A stretch of DNA of 45,012 nt from Bacteroidales bacterium (GCA_019416285.1 DXXM01000029.1:1-45012); one strand, 5' to 3'. Positions 1-9,893 are shown, numbered from the stretch's first letter. The notes: generated by a model not told the origin, from the letters alone. Numbers and translations are program-made.

Positions 1-117
1 CATCTCAACCTTGTGACCCCTCATTTTCACTTTTGTTTTTAAACAGCCTCTAAGACCGCCGGCCGCGTTGTAAACCAATAATTATCATTGAAATATCAAA
101 ACATTAAAATACGAATC
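1..117. other. Leader of the first gene, no gene recognised
   Basis: No coding region, hairpin terminator or convincing TAnnTTTG promoter was found in these bases. The segment is probably a short gap inside an operon that began upstream, because the next five genes are spaced by at most 63 bases. This is an inference, since the left neighbour is not visible. Confidence 0.4.
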
Positions 118-1563
118 ATGAAAAAACTTAGCTTGATTGTGTGCATCCTCATTGCCGCAATGAGTGCCATCTATGCTCAGGATCCTGTCAAAAAAGTCTA
201 CAAACCCTGGGACAACGGCAAGCTCCGTGTTTCGGATAACGGTACTTATCTTCAGCACGAGAACGGTACTCCCTTCTTCTGGATGGGCGAGACCGGATGG
301 CTCCTGCCTGAACGTCTTGACCGCGCCGAGGCTTCATATTACCTCTCCGGATGTCGTGACGCAGGCTTCAACGTTGTCCAGGTGCAGACCATCAATGGTG
401 TGCCTGCCATCAACTTCTACGGTCAGTTTTCGCATCCCGACGGCTGGGATTTCTCTGAAATCAACAAGAAAGGTGTTTACGGCTACTGGGACCACATGGA
501 CTATATCATCAAGCAAGCTGAGAACAACGGTATCTACATCGCCATGGTGCCCATCTGGGGCGGTCTCGTGAAGGCCGGTCTCATGAGCGTGAAGGATGCC
601 GAGGCCTACGGCAAATTCCTCGCCGAGCGCTATAAGGACGCTCCCAACATCATCTGGGTGATGGGTGGCGATGTCAAGGGCGACATTAACCCCGACCAGT
701 GGAACACCATGGCCCGCACAATCAAGTCAATCGACAAGAATCACCTGATGAGCTACCATCCCTTCGGCCGCACATCGTCAATCAACTGGTTCCACAATGC
801 CGACTGGCTTGACTTCAACATGTTCCAGAGCGGCCACCGCCGTTACGACCAGGTGCGCGGCGACGGCGACGATACCGCACAGGCTGCGCAGGCCGAAGAC
901 AACTGGCGCTATGTCGAGGCCGGTCTCGCCATGAAGCCCCGCAAGCCGATCTTCGATGCCGAGCCCTCGTATGAGGAGATTCCTCAGGGCCTTCATGACC
1001 CCTCACAGCCCTGGTGGAAGGCTCCTGATGTGCGCCGCTATGCTTACTGGGCAGTGTTTGCCGGCGCTTTCGGTCATACCTACGGCCACAACTCAATCAT
1101 GCAGATGCTCAAGACAGCCAACAATGGCGGCTATGGCGCGACCAAGACCTGGTATGAAGGCATGAAGGACCCAGGTTTCAATCAGATGAAACATCTCAAG
1201 AACCTCATGCTCGCTTTCCCCTTCTTCGAGCGCGTACCTGACCAGAGCATCATCGCCGGTGAAAACGGTACACGCTACGACCGCCTTATCGCCACCCGTG
1301 GCAATGACTATCTCCTTGTCTACAACTATACCAACCGCCCGATGGAAATCGACCTCACCAAAATCTCCGGCAAGAAGAAAAACGTGTGGTGGTATGACCC
1401 GACAAACGGCAATCTCCAGTATGCCGGCGAGTTCGACAGCAAAGTGACACCCTTCCAGTATGACGGCGCCCACGGCGCAGGCAACGATCATGTGCTCATA
1501 GCAGTCGACTCATCCAAGGATTATATCGGCAAGGACTGGAAAAATCTTCCGACAAAATATTGA
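118..1563 (+). CDS. GH140-type apiosidase (DUF4038 family), secreted
   Basis: A 481-residue glycoside hydrolase of the DUF4038 family, with a C-terminal 'putative collagen-binding' beta-sandwich from about residue 385. GH140 enzymes (type BT1012 of B. thetaiotaomicron) release the apiose-linked side chains A and B from the RG-II backbone. A signal peptide ends near IYA (residues 18-20). The TIM-barrel core shows WVMGGD with Asp185 as likely acid/base and FDAEPSYE with Glu282 as likely nucleophile. From memory the BT1012 pair is Asp187/Glu284, a constant offset of two. The ATG at 118 is chosen over an in-frame TTG at 88 because it begins a clean signal peptide. It is followed after 47 bases by the GH78 fusion gene. 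The DUF4038 family is broad, so the exact substrate rests on the residues and the gene context. Confidence 0.82.
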   Translation: MKKLSLIVCILIAAMSAIYAQDPVKKVYKPWDNGKLRVSDNGTYLQHENGTPFFWMGETGWLLPERLDRAEASYYLSGCRDAGFNVVQVQTINGVPAINFYGQFSHPDGWDFSEINKKGVYGYWDHMDYIIKQAENNGIYIAMVPIWGGLVKAGLMSVKDAEAYGKFLAERYKDAPNIIWVMGGDVKGDINPDQWNTMARTIKSIDKNHLMSYHPFGRTSSINWFHNADWLDFNMFQSGHRRYDQVRGDGDDTAQAAQAEDNWRYVEAGLAMKPRKPIFDAEPSYEEIPQGLHDPSQPWWKAPDVRRYAYWAVFAGAFGHTYGHNSIMQMLKTANNGGYGATKTWYEGMKDPGFNQMKHLKNLMLAFPFFERVPDQSIIAGENGTRYDRLIATRGNDYLLVYNYTNRPMEIDLTKISGKKKNVWWYDPTNGNLQYAGEFDSKVTPFQYDGAHGAGNDHVLIAVDSSKDYIGKDWKNLPTKY

Positions 1564-1610
1564 TAAATAATTGATAGGGGAGTCCTACTAAACACTTCAT
1601 TAATTTTACG

Positions 1611-4600
1611 ATGCAACGCATATCACTGATTATAATCTCACTTCTGATTGCTCTCGGGCTGCGGGCCGGAGTGACTGTCGGTTCTCTCAGGACAGAGGGA
1701 CAGGTCACACCCCTCAGCATCGAGTCGCAGCATCCGCGTCTGAGCTGGATAATCTCGTCAGACCAGCGCGATGTCATGCAGACCGCCTATCATATCCTCG
1801 TGGCCACATCTCCCGAAAAGCTTGCGGCCGGCGAGGGCGACCTTTGGGATTCGGGCCGTGTCAGCTCAGACCGGTCCGTCTGGGTCCCCTACGATGGTAA
1901 GGAACTGGCCGACAACACCCGCTGCTACTGGAAAGTCAAGGTCTACACCACCCGTGGCGAATCTCCCTGGAGCGCCGTGGCGGAGTGGGGAATGGGTATC
2001 GTCGGCGAAGGCCACTGGGGTGGCCGCTGGATCGGCTGGGAAGGCCCGTTTGAATGGGATATCGAGGATTCCCACAGCCGCATGAGTTCCCGCTATCTCC
2101 GCAAGGAATTCAAGAGCGAGTCCAAAGAAATCAAGCGCGCCACCGCCCATATTTCCGGTCTCGGTCTCTACGAACTATATATCAACGGTCAGAAAGTGAG
2201 CGACGATGTGCTTGCACCGGCGCCAACCGACTACCGCCGCACAACGCTCTATAATTCCTACGACGTCACCGACCTTCTCAGGGGAAACGGTGAGGCAAAT
2301 GCCCTCGGTGTCACTCTCGGCAACGGCCGTTTCTATACCATGCGTCAGAACTACAAGCCCTACAAGATACCGACTTTCGGCTATCCCAAAATGCGCATGA
2401 ACCTCATAATCGAGTATGCCGACGGCACGAAGCAGCGCATCAATTCCGACGAAAAGTGGAGTCTGACCGCCAAAGGTCCCATTCGCAGCAACAACGAGTA
2501 TGACGGCGAGATATATGATGCCCGTCTCGACCTCGGCGACTGGACCAAACCCGGCTACGACGACTCGAAATGGCTCAAGGCCCAGCGCGCCGAACTCCCC
2601 TTCGGAACCCTGCGCGGCAACAAGTCGCCCAACATGAAGGTGATGCAGACCCTTTCGCCCAAGAGTGTACGCAAACTCGGCGACCGCTATATGGTGGACT
2701 TCGGTCAGAACATGGCCGGATGGGTGAAGATAGCAGTCAACGGTGTGGCCAAGGGCGACACTGTGACCATCCGCTATTCGGAGCGGATATCGCCCGACAG
2801 CACCCAGCTCGATGTCGAGAATCTTCGCCACGCCCAGAGCATCGACCGCTACATTGCAAACGGCACCGAGAAAGGCGTGAAGTGGAGCCCGAAATTCTCA
2901 TATCACGGCTTCCAGTTTGTAGAGGTGACAGGTGTGAAAGACCTGAAGCCCGAGGATATTGTGGCTGAGTTTGTCTACGACAATCTACCTAATAACGGCA
3001 CATTCGCAAGCTCCAACATGACCATGAACTCCATCTTCCGCAACGCATGGTGGGGTATAGCGAGCAACTATAAGGGTGTACCCGTCGACTGTCCCCAGCG
3101 CGACGAGCGTCAGCCCTGGACCGGCGACCACAATATGGGAACCTGGGGCGAGAATTTTCTGTTTGACAACGCGAATTTCTATGACAAGTGGATGGACGAC
3201 ATGCGCGAATCGCAGCGCGAGGACGGCTGTCTGCCAGACATAGCCCCGGCTTTCTACAATTACTATACCTCGGATATGACCTGGTCGTCGACTCTCCCGG
3301 TCGTGTGCGACATGATTTATGAGCAGACCGGTAATCCCGAATCCATCATCCGCAACTACGGCGCGATGAAGAAGTGGATGAACCATATCCGCAAGGACTA
3401 CACCGACAAGGACGGTCTCATCACCGCCGATAAATACGGCGACTGGTGCGTCCCGCCGGAAAAACCGGATATGATCCACAGTCAGGATCCCGCCCGTAAG
3501 ACCGACGGCACACTCATCGCCTCCGCCTATTATTATAAGGTGTGTCAGATGATGGCCAAATTCGCCCGCATGCAGGGGCTCGACGCCGAGGCCGCGCAGT
3601 GGGAACAGGACGGCGACAAGGTGCTCGCCGCCTTCAACAAGCGTTTCCTCACCGTCAAGAAGGGCACATCTCCCGTAAAGACACCCCATATCCTCTATCC
3701 CGACAGCATTTTCTACGGTAACAATACCGCTACCGCCAACGTGCTCCCGCTCGCTTTCGACATGGTGCCCGCTGAATATCGTCAGGCCGTGGCCGACAAT
3801 CTCATCAAGACCATCATCGAGACGAACAAGGGTCACATCTCCACAGGCGTTATCGGTGTCAACTGGCTCATGCGTGAGCTCTCGCGCATAGGACGCGGCG
3901 ATGTGGCCGCAATGCTTGCCTCCAACACCTCATATCCGAGCTACGGCTACGAGATTTCAAAGGGCGCCACCACTATCTGGGAACTCTGGAACGGTGACAC
4001 CGCAAGCCGCCGCATGAACAGCAACAACCACGTCATGATGCTCGGCGACCATCTCAACTGGTATTTCCAGGACCTCGGAGGCATCAATCCCGCCAAACCG
4101 GGCTACAAGGAGATACTCCTCAAACCGGACTTCTCAATCCAGCAGATGGACAGCGTCAATGTCTCTTACAATACCCCCTACGGTCTCCTCGTGAGCCACT
4201 GGGTCAAGACTCCGATGCACATCGACTGGCATATCGAGGTACCGTGCAACACCACTGCTATCGTCTGCGTGCCCACGCCCGACCGCAAGGCCGTCAAGGT
4301 GCGTGGAGCCGAGTTCGTGCGCGCCGAAGGCAATGATTCCTACTGGCGTGTCGGTTCCGGCGCATACGATTTCGACATCAAGGTCGACCCCTCGCTCGGC
4401 GACAAGCGCAAAGGTATCCTCAACGATGAATTCCTCTATGAAAGCGCCTCCTTCCCCGAATGTCACGGCGCCACAATCACCGAGCTTGCCAACGGCGACC
4501 TCGTTGCGGCCTTCTTCGGCGGTACCAAGGAGCGTAACCCAGACTGTGTGATATGGGTGTGCCGCAAACCGAAGGGCGCTACCGAATGGACTGCACCCGA

Positions 4601-5513
4601 GATTGCAGCCGACGGTGTGTTTGACCTCAGTGACCCGACCGTGAAACTCGCAGGTCTTTCCGGTATTAATGCCGAAACCACTCCGGCCACGGCAGGACCT
4701 GTCGGCCCCAATTTCAAGGGCGACATAGCCAACGCACGCCGCAAGGCCTGCTGGAATCCGGTGCTTTTCCAGATTCCCGGAGAGAAGGAGCTGATGCTCT
4801 TCTTCAAGATAGGTTCAAGCGTGGGCGACTGGACCGGCTGGGTGACCCGCTCGACCGACGGCGGCAAGACCTGGAGCCAGCGCGAGCCTCTTCCCGAGGG
4901 TATTCTCGGTCCCATCAAGAACAAGCCCGAGTATATCAACGGCCGCATCATCTCGCCGAGCAGCCGCGAGGGTAAGGGATGGCGCGCATGGATTGAAATC
5001 AGCGACGACAAGGGTAGAACCTGGCACACCACCGGCGCTCTCCCGACCGATTCGGCCGTCCGTACCGACCGCACCGAGCCGGAGCCCATCTATGCTATCC
5101 AGCCCAGTATCCTGCGCCACGCTGACGGGCGCCTGCAGATTCTCTGCCGCACCCGCAACTCGAAGATTGCCACAAGCTGGAGCAGCGACAACGGCGACAC
5201 ATGGACTCCCCTCACCCTCATCGATATGCCAAACAACAATTCCGGCACCGATGCCGTCACTATGGCCGACGGCCGCCATGTGTTGATATACAATGACTTC
5301 GCTACCATCCCCGGCACACCCAAGGGAGTGCGTAATCCTCTATGCGTAGCAGTGTCTGACGACGGTATCCACTGGAACAATGTCGTGACGCTCGAGGACA
5401 GCCCCGTCAGCCAATATTCCTACCCCAGTATCATTCAGGGCAAGGACGGCAAGCTCCATGCAGTCTACACCTGGCGTCGTCAGCGCGTCAAATATGCGAA
5501 ACTCGATTTGTAA
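1611..5513 (+). CDS. GH78 alpha-L-rhamnosidase fused to a sialidase-fold domain
   Basis: A 1300-residue secreted protein with two catalytic-looking parts. Residues about 20-930 are a complete GH78 rhamnosidase: N-terminal beta domains, the motif DCPQRDER with general-acid candidate Glu499, WTGD at 503-506, and TIWELW with base candidate Glu791. Residues about 935-1300 are a six-bladed sialidase/BNR propeller with four Asp boxes (1081-1088, 1131-1138, 1191-1198, 1249-1255) and a YSYP motif at 1269-1272 where sialidases carry their Tyr nucleophile. The first arginine (FRIP) motif of classical sialidases is replaced by FPECHG (948-953), so ordinary sialic-acid cleavage is doubtful. Usual GH78 proteins stop near 900 residues; the extra propeller is the oddity. 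Sialidase-type enzymes act on 2-keto-3-deoxy sugars, and RG-II chain C is Rha-Kdo, so a two-step role there is inferred. Confidence 0.85.
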   Translation: MQRISLIIISLLIALGLRAGVTVGSLRTEGQVTPLSIESQHPRLSWIISSDQRDVMQTAYHILVATSPEKLAAGEGDLWDSGRVSSDRSVWVPYDGKELADNTRCYWKVKVYTTRGESPWSAVAEWGMGIVGEGHWGGRWIGWEGPFEWDIEDSHSRMSSRYLRKEFKSESKEIKRATAHISGLGLYELYINGQKVSDDVLAPAPTDYRRTTLYNSYDVTDLLRGNGEANALGVTLGNGRFYTMRQNYKPYKIPTFGYPKMRMNLIIEYADGTKQRINSDEKWSLTAKGPIRSNNEYDGEIYDARLDLGDWTKPGYDDSKWLKAQRAELPFGTLRGNKSPNMKVMQTLSPKSVRKLGDRYMVDFGQNMAGWVKIAVNGVAKGDTVTIRYSERISPDSTQLDVENLRHAQSIDRYIANGTEKGVKWSPKFSYHGFQFVEVTGVKDLKPEDIVAEFVYDNLPNNGTFASSNMTMNSIFRNAWWGIASNYKGVPVDCPQRDERQPWTGDHNMGTWGENFLFDNANFYDKWMDDMRESQREDGCLPDIAPAFYNYYTSDMTWSSTLPVVCDMIYEQTGNPESIIRNYGAMKKWMNHIRKDYTDKDGLITADKYGDWCVPPEKPDMIHSQDPARKTDGTLIASAYYYKVCQMMAKFARMQGLDAEAAQWEQDGDKVLAAFNKRFLTVKKGTSPVKTPHILYPDSIFYGNNTATANVLPLAFDMVPAEYRQAVADNLIKTIIETNKGHISTGVIGVNWLMRELSRIGRGDVAAMLASNTSYPSYGYEISKGATTIWELWNGDTASRRMNSNNHVMMLGDHLNWYFQDLGGINPAKPGYKEILLKPDFSIQQMDSVNVSYNTPYGLLVSHWVKTPMHIDWHIEVPCNTTAIVCVPTPDRKAVKVRGAEFVRAEGNDSYWRVGSGAYDFDIKVDPSLGDKRKGILNDEFLYESASFPECHGATITELANGDLVAAFFGGTKERNPDCVIWVCRKPKGATEWTAPEIAADGVFDLSDPTVKLAGLSGINAETTPATAGPVGPNFKGDIANARRKACWNPVLFQIPGEKELMLFFKIGSSVGDWTGWVTRSTDGGKTWSQREPLPEGILGPIKNKPEYINGRIISPSSREGKGWRAWIEISDDKGRTWHTTGALPTDSAVRTDRTEPEPIYAIQPSILRHADGRLQILCRTRNSKIATSWSSDNGDTWTPLTLIDMPNNNSGTDAVTMADGRHVLIYNDFATIPGTPKGVRNPLCVAVSDDGIHWNNVVTLEDSPVSQYSYPSIIQGKDGKLHAVYTWRRQRVKYAKLDL

Positions 5514-5576
5514 AATAAATATATAATACAATGTGTGGCCGCGGCGTCCGCGCCGTGTGCCACACGTCAGACAGAC

Positions 5577-6542
5577 ATGAGAATATTAGCAGCAGCCATC
5601 GCAACCATAGGCCTCTCGCTCGGTCTCGCTTCCTGCAACTCGGGCAAGTCCGACGCGGGCCGACAGGGTGAGCAGCCCGGGGATGACCTCTATATGTTCA
5701 CCTCCTTTCACGAGCCTGCCGACGAAGGCCTCCGTTTCCTTTACAGCGAGGACGGTATCCACTGGGACAGCATAGCCGGCACATGGCTCAAACCGGAGCT
5801 CGGCATGAACATCATGCGTGACCCCTCGATTGTGGTCGGCCCGGACAGCACATATCACCTCGTATGGACTATAGCCTGGAAGGGCGACACCGGTTTCGGC
5901 TATTCCAGCTCGAAAGACCTCATCCACTGGACCGAGCAGCGCCGTGTTCCCGCCATGGATTCCATCGCCTCCACCCAGAACCTGTGGGCGCCCGAGCTTT
6001 TCTATGACGACGTTAAGGAGCAGTTCATGATTATCTACGCTTCCTGCGTGCCCGACGCCGGTTTTGATGTCGGAGTCGAGGATGTCAACAACAATCACCG
6101 CCTCTATTATGTGACCACAAAGGATTTCGAGTCGTTCTCGGAGCCGAAACTCTTCTATGACCCCGGATTCAGCTGCATTGACGCCGTGCTTGTCAAGCGC
6201 GCTTCCGAGGACTATGTGATGGTGGTCAAAGACAATACCCGTCCCAACCGCAACATCAAGGTCGCGTTTGCGAAATCGGCCGAAGGGCCCTACAGCACCG
6301 CCTCCGAACCCTTCACCGAATCATTCACCGAAGGCCCGACCGTGGTTAAGATAGGCGATGACTACTACATCTACTACGACACTTATCAGAAGTACACCTA
6401 CAGCGCCCACAAGACCCGTGATTTTGTCAATTTCACCGATGTCACCGATAGCGTGAGCGTTCCCAAAAACCACAAGCACGGCACCATCTTCCGTGCGCCC
6501 CGTTCAGTCGTTAACAAACTTATTGAAACAAGTAAGAAATGA
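5577..6542 (+). CDS. GH43-like five-bladed propeller glycosidase, lipoprotein
   Basis: A 321-residue protein of GH43 type. The signal peptide ends in the lipobox LASC with Cys20. The next residues are not acidic, so it lacks the SDDDD surface-export signal and probably faces the periplasm. The three acidic positions expected of GH43 can be placed: RDPS after MNIM (base Asp), CIDAV (pKa-modulating Asp) and FTEGPTV (acid Glu); WAPEL is also typical. GH43 members are mostly alpha-L-arabinofuranosidases or beta-xylosidases. In this operon an arabinofuranosidase acting on an RG-II Araf side group is a reasonable guess. The ATG at 5577 is preferred to a GTG at 5535 because it opens the lipoprotein signal. 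Its stop overlaps the next start (ATGA at 6539-6542), indicating translational coupling. Confidence 0.75.
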   Translation: MRILAAAIATIGLSLGLASCNSGKSDAGRQGEQPGDDLYMFTSFHEPADEGLRFLYSEDGIHWDSIAGTWLKPELGMNIMRDPSIVVGPDSTYHLVWTIAWKGDTGFGYSSSKDLIHWTEQRRVPAMDSIASTQNLWAPELFYDDVKEQFMIIYASCVPDAGFDVGVEDVNNNHRLYYVTTKDFESFSEPKLFYDPGFSCIDAVLVKRASEDYVMVVKDNTRPNRNIKVAFAKSAEGPYSTASEPFTESFTEGPTVVKIGDDYYIYYDTYQKYTYSAHKTRDFVNFTDVTDSVSVPKNHKHGTIFRAPRSVVNKLIETSKK

Positions 6543-9500
6543 AACTATCCTCCTTACTTCTCATCTCGGCCACCTGCCTCGCCGCAATGAACCTCAACGC
6601 CGAGGAGAAGATTCACTATACAGGCACACGCCTTTCAAATCCCAACCGTCATGACGGCGCGCTCTCGCCGGTGGTCGGTGTGCACAACATACAGACCATG
6701 CGTGCCAACCGCCGCTATGACCTCTATTCGCCCAACGAAAACGGCTGGACCTATAACCATCAGCCCATGATGGCCTATTGGAACGGCAAGTTCTACATGC
6801 ACTATCTCTCCAATCCGGTCGACGAGCATGTTGGTGGCGGACGCACTCTTCTGCAGACCTCGGAGGACGGCTATAATTGGAGTGCTCCCGAGATTCTCTT
6901 CCCGGTCTACCCGGTGCCCGACGGTTTCACCAAGGAGGGCATCGACCAGAAGGCTCAGGGCCATGACGCGGTGATGCACCAGCGCGTCGGTTTCTACGTT
7001 TCGAAATCCGGACGCCTGCTCGCCATCGGCAACTACGGCATTGCCCTCCATCCGAAAGATGACCCCAACGACGGCAACGGCATCGGTCGCGTGGTGCGCG
7101 AGATTTACCCTGACGGTAGCTTCGGCCCGATTTATTTCATCTACTACAACCACGACTTCAACGAGAAAAATACTCTCTATCCCAACTATAAGAAGAGCAA
7201 GGACAAGGGATTCCGCGAGGCATGTGAGGAAATCCTCGCCAATCCGCTCTACCGCATGCAGTTTGTAGAGGAGGCCGACCGCAACGACCCCATGATTCCG
7301 CTCTCGAAGCCCTACAAGGCTTTCTGCTGGTACACCCTGCCAAACGGCGACATCGCATCGCTCTGGAAACATGCCCTCACCTCCGTCTCCAAGGATGGGG
7401 GCAACACCTGGGCCGAACCCGTGGAGCGCGCCAAGGGATTCGTCAACAGCAATGCCAAGATATGGGGGCAGAAACTCAGCGACGGCACCTACGCCACCGT
7501 CTATAATCCTTCGGAATTCCGCTGGCCGCTCGCCATATCGCTCAGTTCCGACGGTCTTGAATACAATACGCTCAATCTCGTTCACGGGGAGGTGCCCCCC
7601 ATGCGCTACGCCGGCCAGTACAAATCCTTCGGCCCGCAGTATGTCCGCGGCATCCAGGAGGGCAACGGCACTCCCGCCGACGGTGACCTTTGGGTGACCT
7701 ACAGTGTCGGCAAGGAGGATATGTGGGTCGCACGTATCCCGGTTCCCGTGCAGACAGTGGCCGTTGAGCATGCCGACGAGGACTTCGGCAAGTTCGGTAA
7801 GCTTTCCGAACTTGACATGTGGAACATCTATTCGCCCGTGTGGGCTCCCGTCTCCCTGCAGAAGAAGGATGGAAAGACCTGGCTCACTCTTTCCGACAAG
7901 GATCCCTACGATGTGTCGAAAGTGGAGCGCAAGATTCCGCCGACACGCGAGCTCACAGTCGAATTTGACCTTATGGCCGAGCAGAATGACCACGGCGACC
8001 TGCTTATCGAGTTTGTGGACGACGAGGGGACAGCCTGTGCCCGTCTCGACCTCACTCCTGAAGGTGAATTCCGCTCCAAGGGTGGCGCGCGCTACGGCAA
8101 AATTCTCAATTATGAGCCCGGGAAACCCTATCATGTGAAGGTGGACCTCTCGCTTGACAACCGCAATTCAACCGTCTATGTCAACGGTGAGAAAAAAGCC
8201 ACACGTATGCTTTTCGCACCTGTCCATGAGGTTGAGCGTGTGGTGTTCCGCACCGGAAAACATTCGGATTACCCCAATGTCGACACCGAGGCCGACCAGT
8301 ATAACGACATGCCCCGCGCAAACGATGTTGACAAAGAAGCTACATACCGCATCGCCAACTTCAAGAGCTCCTCGCGCGACATCGACGGCACTTCCGCGCT
8401 GCTCAAATATGACGACTACGCACACTATCCCGAGTATTTCAATGAAATGGAGGACGAGAATATCGTCCAGGCCATCCCCAACTCCAAGTCTTCGGAATGG
8501 ATGAAGGAGAATGTGCCCCTGTTCGACTGCCCCGACAAAGACCTTGTGGAAATGTACTATTATCGCTGGTGGACCCTGCGCAAGCACATAAAGGACACAC
8601 CTGTGGGCTACGGCATGACCGAGTTTCTTGTCGACCGTAACTATGCCGACAAATACAATCTCATCGCCTGCGCCATCGGCCACCATATCTACGAGAGCCG
8701 CTGGCTGCGTGACCCGAAATATCTTGACGGTATCATCAACACATGGTATCACGGCAACGACGGAGGCCCGATGGCCAAGATGATGAAGTTCAGCTCATGG
8801 AATCCCGATGCCGTCTATAACCGCTATCTTGTCGACGGCGATTTCGATGCCCTCGCCAAGCTGTATCCCGACCTCAAGGCCGAGTATGCCCGCTGGGAGG
8901 AGAGCCACCGTCTGCCCAACGGTCTCTACTGGCAGTCGGATGTTGCCGACGGCATGGAGGAGAGCGTGAGCGGCGGCCGCCGCAAGCAGTATGCCCGTCC
9001 CACCATCAACAGCTACATGTATGGCAACGCCAAGGCGCTTGCAGCCATAGCCGGAAAACTCGGCAAGAAGGACGAGCAGGAACTTTATGAGAAAAAAGCC
9101 GAGGAAATCAAGAATCTCATCCAGTCACGTCTCTGGAACAAAGACCATGCTTTCTTCGAGACTGTCCGCGGCGACACCTGTGCTCAGGCCCGTGAAGCCA
9201 TCGGCTATATCCCTTGGTATTTCAATCTCCCCGACAAGGGTGTCTACGATGAAGCCTGGCTTCAGATAAATGATGAGAAGGGCTTTTCGGCCCCCTACGG
9301 TCTGACCACCGCCGAGCGCCGTCATCCTGAATTCCGCACCCGCGGTGTGGGCAAATGTGAGTGGGACGGTGCCATCTGGCCTTTTGCCTCCGCGCAGACC
9401 CTCACCGCACTCGCCAACTATCTCAACAGCGAGGAGAATCCGGTTGTCAGCGACAGCACCTATTTCGCACAGATGAAGCGCTATGTGGAGTCGCAGCATC

Positions 9501-9862
9501 ACCGCGGCCGTCCCTATATCGGGGAGTATCTCGACGAAGTGACAGGCTATTGGCTCAAGGGTGACCAGGAGCGCAGCCGCTACTACAACCACTCAACTTT
9601 CAATGACCTTGTGATTTCAGGCCTTGTCGGTCTGCGTCCGCGCGCCGACAACACTATCGAGGTCAATCCCCTTGTGCCTGAAGGCGAATGGGACTGGTTC
9701 TGCCTCGACAATGTGCCCTATCATGGCCGTAATGTCACCATAATCTGGGACAAGGACGGAAGCCACTACCATCAGGGCAGTGGGCTGCAGGTGCTTGTCG
9801 ACGGTAAGGTCGTTGGCCGTCGCTCTGATCTCGGACGTCTGATATGCAAAGATGCGCTCTGA
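6539..9862 (+). CDS. Bifunctional GH143-GH142-like RG-II enzyme (BT1020 type)
   Basis: A 1107-residue secreted protein (signal to about residue 21). The N-terminal part (about 22-420) is a beta-propeller with Asp-box motifs such as SKDGGNTW. A beta-sandwich resembling LamG domains follows (about 420-620). The C-terminal part (about 630-1107) is an (alpha/alpha)6 barrel of the GH63/GH142 sort, with CEWDGAIWPF at 940-949. The order and total length agree with BT1020 of B. thetaiotaomicron, where the propeller (GH143) cleaves Dha from the RG-II backbone and the barrel (GH142) is a beta-L-arabinofuranosidase; both act on chain D. The match is by architecture and motif recall, not alignment. The gene overlaps the upstream GH43-like gene by four bases and is 31 bases from the next GH78. 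Confidence 0.72.
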   Translation: MKLSSLLLISATCLAAMNLNAEEKIHYTGTRLSNPNRHDGALSPVVGVHNIQTMRANRRYDLYSPNENGWTYNHQPMMAYWNGKFYMHYLSNPVDEHVGGGRTLLQTSEDGYNWSAPEILFPVYPVPDGFTKEGIDQKAQGHDAVMHQRVGFYVSKSGRLLAIGNYGIALHPKDDPNDGNGIGRVVREIYPDGSFGPIYFIYYNHDFNEKNTLYPNYKKSKDKGFREACEEILANPLYRMQFVEEADRNDPMIPLSKPYKAFCWYTLPNGDIASLWKHALTSVSKDGGNTWAEPVERAKGFVNSNAKIWGQKLSDGTYATVYNPSEFRWPLAISLSSDGLEYNTLNLVHGEVPPMRYAGQYKSFGPQYVRGIQEGNGTPADGDLWVTYSVGKEDMWVARIPVPVQTVAVEHADEDFGKFGKLSELDMWNIYSPVWAPVSLQKKDGKTWLTLSDKDPYDVSKVERKIPPTRELTVEFDLMAEQNDHGDLLIEFVDDEGTACARLDLTPEGEFRSKGGARYGKILNYEPGKPYHVKVDLSLDNRNSTVYVNGEKKATRMLFAPVHEVERVVFRTGKHSDYPNVDTEADQYNDMPRANDVDKEATYRIANFKSSSRDIDGTSALLKYDDYAHYPEYFNEMEDENIVQAIPNSKSSEWMKENVPLFDCPDKDLVEMYYYRWWTLRKHIKDTPVGYGMTEFLVDRNYADKYNLIACAIGHHIYESRWLRDPKYLDGIINTWYHGNDGGPMAKMMKFSSWNPDAVYNRYLVDGDFDALAKLYPDLKAEYARWEESHRLPNGLYWQSDVADGMEESVSGGRRKQYARPTINSYMYGNAKALAAIAGKLGKKDEQELYEKKAEEIKNLIQSRLWNKDHAFFETVRGDTCAQAREAIGYIPWYFNLPDKGVYDEAWLQINDEKGFSAPYGLTTAERRHPEFRTRGVGKCEWDGAIWPFASAQTLTALANYLNSEENPVVSDSTYFAQMKRYVESQHHRGRPYIGEYLDEVTGYWLKGDQERSRYYNHSTFNDLVISGLVGLRPRADNTIEVNPLVPEGEWDWFCLDNVPYHGRNVTIIWDKDGSHYHQGSGLQVLVDGKVVGRRSDLGRLICKDAL

Positions 9863-9893
9863 AATATCCTGACAAATTTATCAGCATTATCAA

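Noticed and set aside
1611..5513. Reading the C-terminal propeller as a classical sialidase
   Set aside because: The FRIP-type first arginine motif is absent, so a plain sialic-acid specificity is not claimed.
6635..8134. 499-codon open frame on the minus strand
   Set aside because: It lies wholly inside the GH143-GH142-like gene, has no recognisable domain and is explained by the biased codon use of the real gene.
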